Assembly (NCBI GenBank): GCA_946186125.1
Contig: CAMHLZ010000003.1
Location: 54,959-118,958, forward strand
Length of the DNA: 64,000 nt
Source: an uncultured Lachnospira sp.
GTDB lineage: Bacteria; Bacillota; Clostridia; Lachnospirales; Lachnospiraceae
Direction: 5' to 3'
The notes below the pieces were generated by a model, which had not been told where the DNA came from, searched no databases, and saw nothing but the letters and a program-made list of their open reading frames with translations. The translations under genes and the position numbers were made by a program. Of this stretch, positions 9,265 through 18,342 are shown piece by piece (position 1 is the first letter of the stretch; every line of letters starts with the position of its first letter).

Positions 9265-12200
9265 TTACAAATATCTGCCCAGCTCATCTATTATCTTATC
9301 CCACTCCAGTTTCATGCTTAATGCCGCTATATTCTTTTTCAACTTTTTCTGCTCATCATTTAAATCATATTCATCAAGCGACTCGAGAATCATTGTCGTT
9401 CCGTCCATGTCCATGTTATCAGCAAACTCTTTTAAAGTCATACAGGCATCTTTCCAGATTTCTTCATTTAATTCTTTCTTATCAGAAGAATCCTCAACCT
9501 CAATTTCTTTTACCTCTTCATCACTCATAAAACCTAAATACAGATCAACAAGTTCATCATTCTTTTCTTTTATCAGCCCGATGTCGTCATTATCTGCCGC
9601 ATTCTCAAGGGATTCTGCCAGTTTAGACAATTTCATTGCACCTATCATCCTTGAAGAACTCTTTATCGCATGTACTTCCGTACCATATCGTTTCCAATCT
9701 TCTTTATTGTACGCGTTATTAATATTTTCCAGCTTATCCGGTATATCCTGTCTGAACGCCTCTAACACAACATTAAATACATCCTCGCTTCCACAATTTT
9801 GTATGCCAAGTTCTTTATCTATACCGTCTTTATAAATCTCTTCCGGTTTTTCATCCCACTGCGAAGTCTCTTTTTCTCCTTCATTTACTTCATTTCCAAT
9901 TTTTCGAATCTTGTCATTAGAAAGATACAACAGCAATATCTCTTCAAGTCTTTCTCCGACAACCGGTTTTGTTATGTAGTTATCAAATCCTTCTTTTAAA
10001 AATCTTTCTCTTGCACCTGATATCGCATTTGCCGTAAGTGCAATAATAGGCGTATCTTTGTTAGGATTTTCTTCCAAAGCTTTGATTTTTTTAAGTGTTT
10101 CAATACCATCCATGATAGGCATTCTGTAATCAAGGAATACTACATCGTATTTTTTCTTCTGAATCAGCTCTATACATTCCATTCCACTTGATGCCTCATC
10201 AATATTAACCAACGTCTTTTTCAAAAGTTCTCTGAAAACAACAAGATTCAGCTTTGTATCATCCACTACAAGCACCTCTGCTTCCGGAGCCTGAAAGCTT
10301 TCAGTGTACTTCTCATATTTTTCATCTTTTTTGTTGAATTTCCGATTAATATCACCAATATTAGATTTGGCAACAACTACCTGTGGAATTGTTATTGTAA
10401 ACTTAGAACCTTTTTCGTATTCACTTTCAACATCAATTTTGCCGTTCATAAGTTCAAGCAGTCGGTTTACAATCGCCAGTCCAAGTCCGCTTCCTTCTAT
10501 CGTGTTGTTTCTATTTTGATCAAGTCTCTGGAATTTCTTATATAATTTTCCTATATCTTCTTCCTTAATTCCAATTCCCGTATCTCTTACCGAAATAATA
10601 AGATTTATACGTTTTAACTCTGTTCTTTCATAAGATACCTGAAGTGTAACACTTCCTTTTTCCGTATACTTTATGGCATTATTCAAAATATTCAGCATAA
10701 TCTGACGCAATCTCATTTCATCTCCATAAAGTTTTTCAGGAGTCGTCTTATCAACATTCATACGGAGCGTTAAACCTTTTTCTGCTGCCTTTAGCTGAAC
10801 CATATTTATTACATCAACTATTACGTCTGACAGTTCATATTCCCCCTCTATAATCTCCATATTTCCCGCTTCAATCTTCGAGAAATCAAGGATATCGTTT
10901 ATTAATGACAACAGAGTTTTTCCTGCACCTGCTATTGTCTTTGCGTATTCGACAATTTTTTCATCCTGACTCTCTCTCAATATCATTTCATCCATACCTA
11001 ATACGGCATTTATAGGTGTTCTGATTTCATGAGACATATTTGCAAGGAAATTACTCATCGCTTCGTTGGCAGCCACTACCTTCTGCTCTTCCATTTTTGC
11101 AAGCTGGGTTACTCTTAAAATTCCGATAAATTCATTTTGAGATACCGGATTAGAGAAGAAGAATCCCTGCAGATAATCAACTCCGAATTCATTTGCTATT
11201 TCAATCTGTTTTGTACTCTCAACGCCTGATATCAATATCTTCTTGCCCATCTTTTTAATCATATTAACATTACTTTCCATGATAATACGACCTACCTCAG
11301 ATTTCTCAGCTTCCCATAGAATTGTTTTATCTACTTTAACTACATCAAGATTCAACGATAGCATTGAATATATATTCGAATATCCCACTCCATAATCATC
11401 TATTGAAAATCTGAATCCATAATTCCTAAGAACTCTTACGAATTCCATCAAACCTGACATATCTGTGACAGTGGATGCCTCCATAATGTCAAATATAATT
11501 CTTCTTGGCTCTATTGCATATCTTGATACAATCTGTATAATGCGCTCTGCATAACTAGGCTGGATACACTGTATAACCGACAGATTTATGTTAAGAGCCT
11601 CAACTCCCATTTCTACGGGTATTCCACTGTTTATAAACTTGCATACCTCATCAAGAACGAAATCTCCAATTTCAAATATCATTCCGTTTCTTTCTGCCAT
11701 CCCCAGAAACTCATCAGGGAAAATTCTTCCTATTTTAGGGTCTGTCAGTCTTATTAATGCTTCACCAAATTTAATGGTCATTTCCTTGGCATCATAAACA
11801 GGCTGATAGTATACTTCGAATCTGTTATTTTTCAATCCGCTGACCATTGCTTTTTCAACCTGACTTCTTCTTAAAAAGAAATCCAGATCCTGACCAAACA
11901 TTACATCATCTTTTTTTCTTTTTTCATCCATAGGTGCAGACTCAATCAATGCCATAATCTCACCAGTTGATTTAAAATCTTTTGGTATCTCTGCACAAAA
12001 CACTACAGCATGAAACAAACATTTTCTGTCCTGAAAATCCCATTCCTGCTTGAATCTTTCATTAATAAGTCTTGAAACTTCAAGATGGTCTTTTCTGACA
12101 TCCAGACCATTTAAGATAGTAAACGTACCCGGATTTGAGTAATATATATTATATGGTTTTACAAGCGTTGACAAATAATCTGTCGTCATTTTTGTAAGAT

Positions 12201-13038
12201 TATCAATATTCATAGGTCCTACAAGCTGCATAATATTCTGTGGATTAAGCATTTTTACACATACAATACTAAATTCTCTTTTCGTAGCAACAAACATTTC
12301 TATATCTGTTTTTAGTGCAACGCTATTATATATACCTGTAACCGTGTTCTTTAATCCCTCTTCATTTTCTATTGTCACCATAATTCCGGTTGCAGCAAGA
12401 GACTCCATAAATAGTTCTATATGTATCTCTTTAAACATTAACTGTATTATAATTCCCAAAAACATAGAAAAAAATGAATAAGTAAGAACTTTTCTCTTTT
12501 TATTATTAATGGTGTTCCAAAATACAAATATCATCATCACGGTTGCCATAAAATAAAATGTTGCTACCAGATAGATAATCTGTTCTCCCCAGCCTCTCAT
12601 GAACACGTCTCCATCAAAGTAATACACTGTATGCCATATAGGATTTGTAATTACAAATAATTCTGAAACTATAATAGGAATTTCATATAACAAATGATGT
12701 CTTTTTTTCAGCCTGTAAAAAGCCCCTGTCACAACAGCAATATACAGGCAGAACAAAGGTGATAACAATGTGTGTGTTATAAAATACACATACTGTGCAA
12801 CACCTCTTGTATAAAGAAAAAGCTTTGATGTTCCACCGACATTTGTAAGTCCCATAATAATAATGTCCGCATATGCACTGATAAATATATTAAATAAAAC
12901 TAATAAGAATAATTTATTCTGAAACTTTGCCATCTGTGAACGTACATGTACAAAATATATACATGAAATGCATATAGATATTGCCGCTAGCTGAAATCCT
13001 AATTTTCCGATATTCTCAACATTTAAATACAAATTCAT
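9265..13038 (-). CDS. EAL-domain hybrid histidine kinase with receiver and Hpt domains
   Basis: A 1257-residue signalling protein. Residues 1-215 carry six to seven membrane segments; 225-365 look like a degenerate GGDEF domain with no GGDEF motif. An EAL domain follows (390-640): E426 of EAL, N485, E520, D547/D548 and K568 are present, but the residue spaced like RocR E352 is Ser604 (SGVE instead of EGVE), so c-di-GMP hydrolysis may be lost. Then come a HisKA H-box (H670), an HATPase domain (N-box NAIKYT, DTGIGI, GSGLGL), a receiver (D970, K1024) and an Hpt domain (H1123), plus a helical C-terminal extension. GGGAGGA precedes the start. It begins 22 bp after aguB with no terminator between, so it should be the last gene of the polyamine operon. 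Confidence 0.9.
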   Translation of the reverse strand: MNLYLNVENIGKLGFQLAAISICISCIYFVHVRSQMAKFQNKLFLLVLFNIFISAYADIIIMGLTNVGGTSKLFLYTRGVAQYVYFITHTLLSPLFCLYIAVVTGAFYRLKKRHHLLYEIPIIVSELFVITNPIWHTVYYFDGDVFMRGWGEQIIYLVATFYFMATVMMIFVFWNTINNKKRKVLTYSFFSMFLGIIIQLMFKEIHIELFMESLAATGIMVTIENEEGLKNTVTGIYNSVALKTDIEMFVATKREFSIVCVKMLNPQNIMQLVGPMNIDNLTKMTTDYLSTLVKPYNIYYSNPGTFTILNGLDVRKDHLEVSRLINERFKQEWDFQDRKCLFHAVVFCAEIPKDFKSTGEIMALIESAPMDEKRKKDDVMFGQDLDFFLRRSQVEKAMVSGLKNNRFEVYYQPVYDAKEMTIKFGEALIRLTDPKIGRIFPDEFLGMAERNGMIFEIGDFVLDEVCKFINSGIPVEMGVEALNINLSVIQCIQPSYAERIIQIVSRYAIEPRRIIFDIMEASTVTDMSGLMEFVRVLRNYGFRFSIDDYGVGYSNIYSMLSLNLDVVKVDKTILWEAEKSEVGRIIMESNVNMIKKMGKKILISGVESTKQIEIANEFGVDYLQGFFFSNPVSQNEFIGILRVTQLAKMEEQKVVAANEAMSNFLANMSHEIRTPINAVLGMDEMILRESQDEKIVEYAKTIAGAGKTLLSLINDILDFSKIEAGNMEIIEGEYELSDVIVDVINMVQLKAAEKGLTLRMNVDKTTPEKLYGDEMRLRQIMLNILNNAIKYTEKGSVTLQVSYERTELKRINLIISVRDTGIGIKEEDIGKLYKKFQRLDQNRNNTIEGSGLGLAIVNRLLELMNGKIDVESEYEKGSKFTITIPQVVVAKSNIGDINRKFNKKDEKYEKYTESFQAPEAEVLVVDDTKLNLVVFRELLKKTLVNIDEASSGMECIELIQKKKYDVVFLDYRMPIMDGIETLKKIKALEENPNKDTPIIALTANAISGARERFLKEGFDNYITKPVVGERLEEILLLYLSNDKIRKIGNEVNEGEKETSQWDEKPEEIYKDGIDKELGIQNCGSEDVFNVVLEAFRQDIPDKLENINNAYNKEDWKRYGTEVHAIKSSSRMIGAMKLSKLAESLENAADNDDIGLIKEKNDELVDLYLGFMSDEEVKEIEVEDSSDKKELNEEIWKDACMTLKEFADNMDMDGTTMILESLDEYDLNDEQKKLKKNIAALSMKLEWDKIIDELGRYL

Positions 13039-13060
13039 AAATATTCCTCCCTGCCATACA

Positions 13061-13951
13061 TTACTTTAATTCACCCGTTATAGTTCCATATGTATCAGGC
13101 CTTCTGTCCCTGAATAATCCCCATGACAAACGATTTTTTTCTATTTCATCAAAATCATACTCTTCTATAAGTATTTCTTCCTCATTTCGTGATGCCTGAC
13201 TAATTATATCCCCTGTCTCATCAGTACAAAATGATGAACCGTAAAAAATCAACCGCGAGCTTTGTCCTGCATTTTCCCCGCACGGCTCAACAGTTTCTTT
13301 TCCAATTCTGTTGGCTGCAATAACAGGTACAATATTTGCCGCCGCATGCCCCTGCATGCATCTTCTCCAATGTGGCATGCTGTCGCATTCGAGTATAGGT
13401 TCCGAACCTATAGCTGTCGGATATAATAAAATCTCCGCCCCCATCAGTGCAAGGCTTCTTGCAGTTTCCGGAAACCACTGATCCCAGCATATTCCAACTC
13501 CTATTTTTGCGTATTTTGTATCGAAAACCTTAAATCCTGTGTCACCCGGCGTAAAATAGAATTTCTCTTGATAAAAATGGTCATCAGGTATATGTGTCTT
13601 CCTATATACACCAAGTATTTCTCCACCTGCATCTATCATTGCAACTGAATTGTACAATACATTAACATCTCTCTCGTAAAAACTGATCGGAAGTACAATA
13701 TCTAATTCTTCTGCAAGTCTTATTCCCATATTCACAGCCGGATTTTTCTCTGTCTGAACTGCATAATCATAATAATCATATCTCCTCTGCTGACAGAAGT
13801 ATTCTCTTTCAAACAACTCCGGAAGCAAAATAATTTTTGCCCCCTTTTCTGCTGCATCTCTTATTTTATTTTCAGCACTATTCAGATTAGCTTCTATATC
13901 TTTACTGCATTTCATCTGAATTGCAGCTGCCTTAACCTTCCTCATGATCAT
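13061..13951 (-). CDS. aguB: N-carbamoylputrescine amidase
   Basis: A 296-residue nitrilase-superfamily enzyme (EC 3.5.1.53) that hydrolyses N-carbamoylputrescine to putrescine, CO2 and ammonia. The Glu-Lys-Cys triad is visible as LPELFE, YRKTHIP and GVGICWDQWFPE. Spacing and length match the family. The start overlaps the aguA stop codon (ATGA), with AAAGG upstream. With aguA it converts agmatine to putrescine, the substrate of the downstream spermidine route encoded in the same operon. Confidence 0.95.
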   Translation of the reverse strand: MIMRKVKAAAIQMKCSKDIEANLNSAENKIRDAAEKGAKIILLPELFEREYFCQQRRYDYYDYAVQTEKNPAVNMGIRLAEELDIVLPISFYERDVNVLYNSVAMIDAGGEILGVYRKTHIPDDHFYQEKFYFTPGDTGFKVFDTKYAKIGVGICWDQWFPETARSLALMGAEILLYPTAIGSEPILECDSMPHWRRCMQGHAAANIVPVIAANRIGKETVEPCGENAGQSSRLIFYGSSFCTDETGDIISQASRNEEEILIEEYDFDEIEKNRLSWGLFRDRRPDTYGTITGELK

Positions 13952-15072
13952 CCATTCCTTTCATGACTGCCTGAACAAATCTGTTGTGTGATACAGTGAA
14001 TATTTCCTCCACCTGCTAAAATCGCCCGGGCATCCACCAGAATCACTTCTCTTTCAGGACACAGATTTTCCAATATAATTTTTGCCCTGATATCACTTTC
14101 CCGGTTTTCTCCCCCAAACGCCGGCACAACCACAGCATCATTTGAAAAATAAAAATTCACATAGGAAGCCGCAAGTCTCTCCCCGGCCTCTCTTGTGTCT
14201 TCCCCTTCTTCGAATTCATATCCCTTAAGTTCTTCTTCACTGACACATACAGGATAGTCCGGCACCGGTAATTTATGTACTGTCATACCGGCTTCTTCAA
14301 GCACTTTAAGACACGCATCCGACATCCCGTATTGTGGATCATTTTTATTGTCCGTCCATGCAAGTACTACATGTCCCGGTTTTATAAATGCACATACATT
14401 ATCAACATGTTCGTCAGTCTCATCATTATATATCCCTCTTGGGAGCCATATTACTTTTTCCGCCCCAAGATAAGACTTTAATTTTTCTTCTATCTCAATC
14501 TTTGAAAGCATCGGATTTCTTCCTTCACTTAAAAGACAGGCCTCCGTTACCATGACTGTCCCCATGCCGTCACTATGAACGGCTCCGCCCTCCATTACAA
14601 ACGGAGCGGCATCATACGAATCAATCCCAAGATATTCTGCTATTTTTAAAGCAAATTCATTATCATATTTCCAATCTGCATACAGGCCGTTATATTCGCC
14701 TCCCCAGGCATTAAACTCCCAATTTACTGCCCTTACTTTTCCTGATTTATTTTTAACAAATGTGGGCGCAATATCCCTCGCCCATGAATCATTTGATTTT
14801 ATCATAACTATTTCTGTATTACTTACATCCTGCAGATATTTCTGAACCCTTTTTACTTCACTCTCTGATTCTGCCACAACGTATACATGCTCACTCCTGC
14901 TTATTGCCTTTATTACCTCAGAAAATGCAGTTTCTGCATCCGTCCTGTCTTTCTTCCACGACCCCGGTCTGAACGGCCAGATAATAATGCATCCGTCATG
15001 ATGCTCATATTCACCGGGCATGTAGAATTCATCCATAGCCGGCTCTGTGTCTTTTATAATCTTTATACTCAT
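13948..15072 (-). CDS. aguA: Agmatine deiminase
   Basis: A 374-residue pentein-fold enzyme (EC 3.5.3.12) converting agmatine to N-carbamoylputrescine and ammonia. Recognisable segments are MPGEYEHHDGCIIIWP near the N-terminus, the NDSWARDIAP substrate loop, NDETDEHVDN with the catalytic Asp/His, and GGGNIHCITQQ near the C-terminus with the nucleophilic Cys. Its ATG directly follows the TAG stop of the preceding decarboxylase gene. The neighbour speA-type decarboxylase would supply agmatine. Confidence 0.96.
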   Translation of the reverse strand: MSIKIIKDTEPAMDEFYMPGEYEHHDGCIIIWPFRPGSWKKDRTDAETAFSEVIKAISRSEHVYVVAESESEVKRVQKYLQDVSNTEIVMIKSNDSWARDIAPTFVKNKSGKVRAVNWEFNAWGGEYNGLYADWKYDNEFALKIAEYLGIDSYDAAPFVMEGGAVHSDGMGTVMVTEACLLSEGRNPMLSKIEIEEKLKSYLGAEKVIWLPRGIYNDETDEHVDNVCAFIKPGHVVLAWTDNKNDPQYGMSDACLKVLEEAGMTVHKLPVPDYPVCVSEEELKGYEFEEGEDTREAGERLAASYVNFYFSNDAVVVPAFGGENRESDIRAKIILENLCPEREVILVDARAILAGGGNIHCITQQICSGSHERNG

Positions 15073-16191
15073 CTATGACAGCCTTTCTTTAAAATCCTTA
15101 TATCCAAAACGTTTAATCAATTCCGTAGTCCCGTCTTCTTTAAGTAATACAATATCGGGCAACGGTATACCATTGAATGTATTATTTTTAACCATTGAAT
15201 ATATGGCCATATCCTCAAATACAAGCCTGTCTCCAATATGAAGCGGTTTTTCAAAACTGTAATCCCCTATCACATCTCCTGCAAGACATGTAACAGAAGA
15301 AAGTCTGTAGGTATATGGCTTTTCTCCTGCCTCAAATCCGTCTCTTAACGGCGGACGATACGGCATTTCCAAAACATCCGGCATATGACATGCTGCTGAT
15401 GCATCAAGTATCAGTATATTCATGTCATTTCTTACGATATCCATTACCTCGGTAACCAGATATCCCGCGTTAAGTGCTATCGCTTCTCCTGGCTCTAAAT
15501 ATACTTCAACATTATATTTTTCTTTTATATAATGAATTAAATCCACCAACCTGTCTATGTCATAATCTTCTCTTGTTATATGGTGGCCTCCACCCATGTT
15601 AAGCCATTTGACTTTTTTTAAGTATTTACCAAACTGTGTCTCAAACGCCTCAAATGTAGTCACAAGATCATCTGAATTCTGTTCACAAAGAGTGTGAAAA
15701 TGCAAGCCTTCAATACCTCCTTCACCAAACGGCGTATCCTCCGGAAGTTCACCTGCAGCCACTCCAAGTCTGGACCCTTTTCCACATGGGTCATATATCT
15801 CGTGCCCCTCCTGCGTGGAACACATTGGATTTAATCTAAGTCCCACGCTTACACCTGCACACTTATCTTTATGTTTTTTGTACTGTGAAATAGAATTAAA
15901 TATTATGTGGTCACATATTTTCACAAGCTCGTCCATGTCTTTTTCTTTGTATGCCGGCGCAAATACATGATTTTCCTTTCCCATCTCTTCATGCCCAAGC
16001 CTGGCTTCGTACAATCCGCTTGCAGTTGTACCGCTTATATATTTTCCAATCAGCGGATATAATTTGTATGCAGAAAAGGCTTTTTGTGCAAGCAGAATAT
16101 TTGCCCCCGAAAGACGTTCTACCTGTGAAAGTATCTTTAAATTTTCTGTCAGTTTTTTTTCATCTATAACATAGCAGGGTGTGTTAAGCAT
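15073..16191 (-). CDS. nspC: Carboxynorspermidine/carboxyspermidine decarboxylase
   Basis: A fold-type III PLP decarboxylase (372 residues) that removes the carboxyl group from carboxyspermidine to give spermidine (or from carboxynorspermidine to norspermidine). The family pattern TPCYVIDE at the N-terminus, the PLP lysine in LLAQKAFS, GLHFHTLCEQ, GGGHHIT and the C-terminal VTCLAGDVIGDY match NspC/CANSDC. The ATG at 16191 is preceded by AAAGGAGAAAAA; an upstream in-frame ATG at 16209 would place the ribosome site inside the gene. It follows the dehydrogenase gene by 10 bp. Which polyamine is made depends on the diamine available; with aguAB present, putrescine and hence spermidine is likely. 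Confidence 0.94.
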   Translation of the reverse strand: MLNTPCYVIDEKKLTENLKILSQVERLSGANILLAQKAFSAYKLYPLIGKYISGTTASGLYEARLGHEEMGKENHVFAPAYKEKDMDELVKICDHIIFNSISQYKKHKDKCAGVSVGLRLNPMCSTQEGHEIYDPCGKGSRLGVAAGELPEDTPFGEGGIEGLHFHTLCEQNSDDLVTTFEAFETQFGKYLKKVKWLNMGGGHHITREDYDIDRLVDLIHYIKEKYNVEVYLEPGEAIALNAGYLVTEVMDIVRNDMNILILDASAACHMPDVLEMPYRPPLRDGFEAGEKPYTYRLSSVTCLAGDVIGDYSFEKPLHIGDRLVFEDMAIYSMVKNNTFNGIPLPDIVLLKEDGTTELIKRFGYKDFKERLS

Positions 16192-16201
16192 TTTTTCTCC
16201 T

Positions 16202-17461
16202 TTAATCAACTAATACCGGATTTTCTTCAACTACCCATGGAAGTCCGTATTTATTAAGCATATCCATGAATGGGTCCGGATCAAACTCTTCTATGGTAAA
16301 TACTCCTTCTCCATCCCATTTCTTATCTGCAACTAATGCTGCTCCTATCATAGCCGGTACTCCCGTGGTATATGATATCGCCTGCGAACCGACTTCTTTA
16401 TAACATTCCTGATGGTCGCATACATTATAAATATAAATACTCTTCTTTTTTCCGTCTTTGTATCCGGTAAAGATACATCCTATATTTGTCTTTCCGACTG
16501 TTCTTTCTCCAAGTGTTGCAGGATCCGGCAATAATTCCTTTAAAAACTGAATAGGAACTATTTCCTGACCATTGAAGTTTACCGGTGTTGTCGATAACAT
16601 ACCAACATTTTCAAGGCACTTCATATGTGTCAGGTAACTTTGTCCAAATGTCATGAAGAAACGTATTCTTTTTACTCCCGGTATGTTTTTGGCAAGTGAC
16701 TCTATCTCTTCATGATGCAATAAATACATATCTTTTTTTCCAACCTGTGCAAAATCATACTCTCTCTTTATTGACATCGGCTCTACTTCAACCCAGTGTC
16801 CGTCTTCCCAATAAGAACCCATCGCAGATACTTCTCGTAAATTAATCTCCGGGTTAAAATTTGTTGCAAAAGGATAACCGTGGTCACCTCCGTTACAATC
16901 TAAAATATCTATAGTCTCTATCTCATCGAAATAGTGTTTTAAAGCATATGCAGTAAATACGCTTGTTACGCCCGGATCAAATCCACTTCCGCACAATGCA
17001 AGAATTCCTGCTTCTTTAAATTTCTCATGATATGCCCACTGCCACGAATAATCAAAATACGCCGTAAACCCTTTTTCTTTACATCTTTTTTCGTATACTG
17101 CTCTCCACTCGGCATCATCAGTATCTTCCGGCTCATAATTAGCCGTATCTATATAATCCACTTTACATTTTAAGCACGCTTCCATAATAGTTAAATCCTG
17201 ATACGGAAGCGCAACGTTAAGCACTGCATCAGGTTTGTACTCTTCTATTAATTTTACAAGTTCCGACACATTATCCGCATCTACCTTTGCAGTTGTTATA
17301 ACCGTATCTGTCTTACTTTCAAGCTCTGCTTTTAGTTTATCGCATTTTTCTTTTGTTCTGCTGGCAATACACAATTCTTTAAATGTCTCACTGTTCTGAC
17401 AGCATTTATGGATTGCTACTCCTGCTACTCCTCCACATCCTATTACAAGTAATCTGCTCAT
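16202..17461 (-). CDS. Carboxynorspermidine/carboxyspermidine dehydrogenase (saccharopine dehydrogenase family)
   Basis: A 419-residue NADPH-dependent enzyme that condenses aspartate semialdehyde with putrescine (or 1,3-diaminopropane) and reduces the Schiff base. The N-terminal Rossmann fold has VIGCGGVAGVAIHKC; downstream are DTANYEPED, GFDPGVTSVF and the NGGDHGYPFATNF region typical of the family. GGAGG is 10 nt upstream of the start. It is placed directly before nspC and 14 bp after the speE-like gene, giving the full carboxyspermidine route in one transcript. Confidence 0.94.
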   Translation of the reverse strand: MSRLLVIGCGGVAGVAIHKCCQNSETFKELCIASRTKEKCDKLKAELESKTDTVITTAKVDADNVSELVKLIEEYKPDAVLNVALPYQDLTIMEACLKCKVDYIDTANYEPEDTDDAEWRAVYEKRCKEKGFTAYFDYSWQWAYHEKFKEAGILALCGSGFDPGVTSVFTAYALKHYFDEIETIDILDCNGGDHGYPFATNFNPEINLREVSAMGSYWEDGHWVEVEPMSIKREYDFAQVGKKDMYLLHHEEIESLAKNIPGVKRIRFFMTFGQSYLTHMKCLENVGMLSTTPVNFNGQEIVPIQFLKELLPDPATLGERTVGKTNIGCIFTGYKDGKKKSIYIYNVCDHQECYKEVGSQAISYTTGVPAMIGAALVADKKWDGEGVFTIEEFDPDPFMDMLNKYGLPWVVEENPVLVD

Positions 17462-17475
17462 TATATAAAAGCCTC

Positions 17476-18336
17476 CTATTCTTCCTCTTCCTCTAACATA
17501 TCTTCTACATATTTTGGCAGCATAAACGCTCCTTTATGAAGATTTGTCGTATAATACCATGTTTTTATATTTCTTTTTGTCCATCTTTCTTCATCTAAAT
17601 CCGTGAGAGGATGATACTTTTTGGATACAAACCCAAAGAGCCAGTATCCTGAAGAACACGTAGGAATATGTGCCTGATAAACCCTGCTTATCGGAAAACT
17701 GTGACTTGCCTTTCTGTGCATAGCCCTGCAGGTATCCTCATCTTCATCATAAAACGGACTTCCGTGCTGATATACCATAATCCCGTCATCCCTTAGTGCC
17801 TTAAAACTGTTTCCATAGAATTCTTTAGTAAACAATCCTGCCGTATGTCCGAGCGGATCTATCGCATCGTTGATTATTAAATCATATTCCTCATGTTTTG
17901 TCCTTAAAAACCTCAAAGCATCCCTGTTATATACAGTCACTCTTTCATCATCAAGTCCACATGAATTAAATGTGAAGTATTTCCTGCAAATATCAACAAA
18001 CACTTCATCCGGTTCAACTACATCTATTTTTTTAATCTCATCGTAATAAGAAAGTTCCCTGGCAACACCACCGTCACCCCCGCCGATAACTAATACGTTT
18101 TCAACATGAGGATGTACAGCCATGGGAACATGCACAATCATTTCATCATATATAAACTCATCTTTTTCTGAAAAAACTATGCTGCCATCTGAACTTATAA
18201 ATCTTCCAAACTCTTCTGAATCAAACACATCAAGTCTCTGGTACTCTGTTTGCTGACCAAATAACTGTTTTTCTACTTTGACTGAAAGTTTTACTTTATC
18301 AGTCTGACAATCAGAAAACCATAATTCCACTGTCAT
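17476..18336 (-). CDS. speE: Spermidine synthase-like aminopropyltransferase
   Basis: A 286-residue protein of the SpeE family. The nucleotide-binding motif VIGGGDGGVARE, the acidic residue at the end of strand 2 (DVVEPDEVFV), and the YNRDALRF segment are present. The usual DSxDP gate motif reads NDAIDPLGHTAGLF, so two positions differ from the common VDSTDPxGPA. The canonical reaction uses decarboxylated SAM, yet no speD lies in this operon or window; the same transcript encodes the alternative carboxyspermidine route. It may act with a speD elsewhere or have another amino acceptor. AGGAGG precedes the ATG closely. Confidence 0.85.
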   Translation of the reverse strand: MTVELWFSDCQTDKVKLSVKVEKQLFGQQTEYQRLDVFDSEEFGRFISSDGSIVFSEKDEFIYDEMIVHVPMAVHPHVENVLVIGGGDGGVARELSYYDEIKKIDVVEPDEVFVDICRKYFTFNSCGLDDERVTVYNRDALRFLRTKHEEYDLIINDAIDPLGHTAGLFTKEFYGNSFKALRDDGIMVYQHGSPFYDEDEDTCRAMHRKASHSFPISRVYQAHIPTCSSGYWLFGFVSKKYHPLTDLDEERWTKRNIKTWYYTTNLHKGAFMLPKYVEDMLEEEEE

Positions 18337-18342
18337 TTCCTC

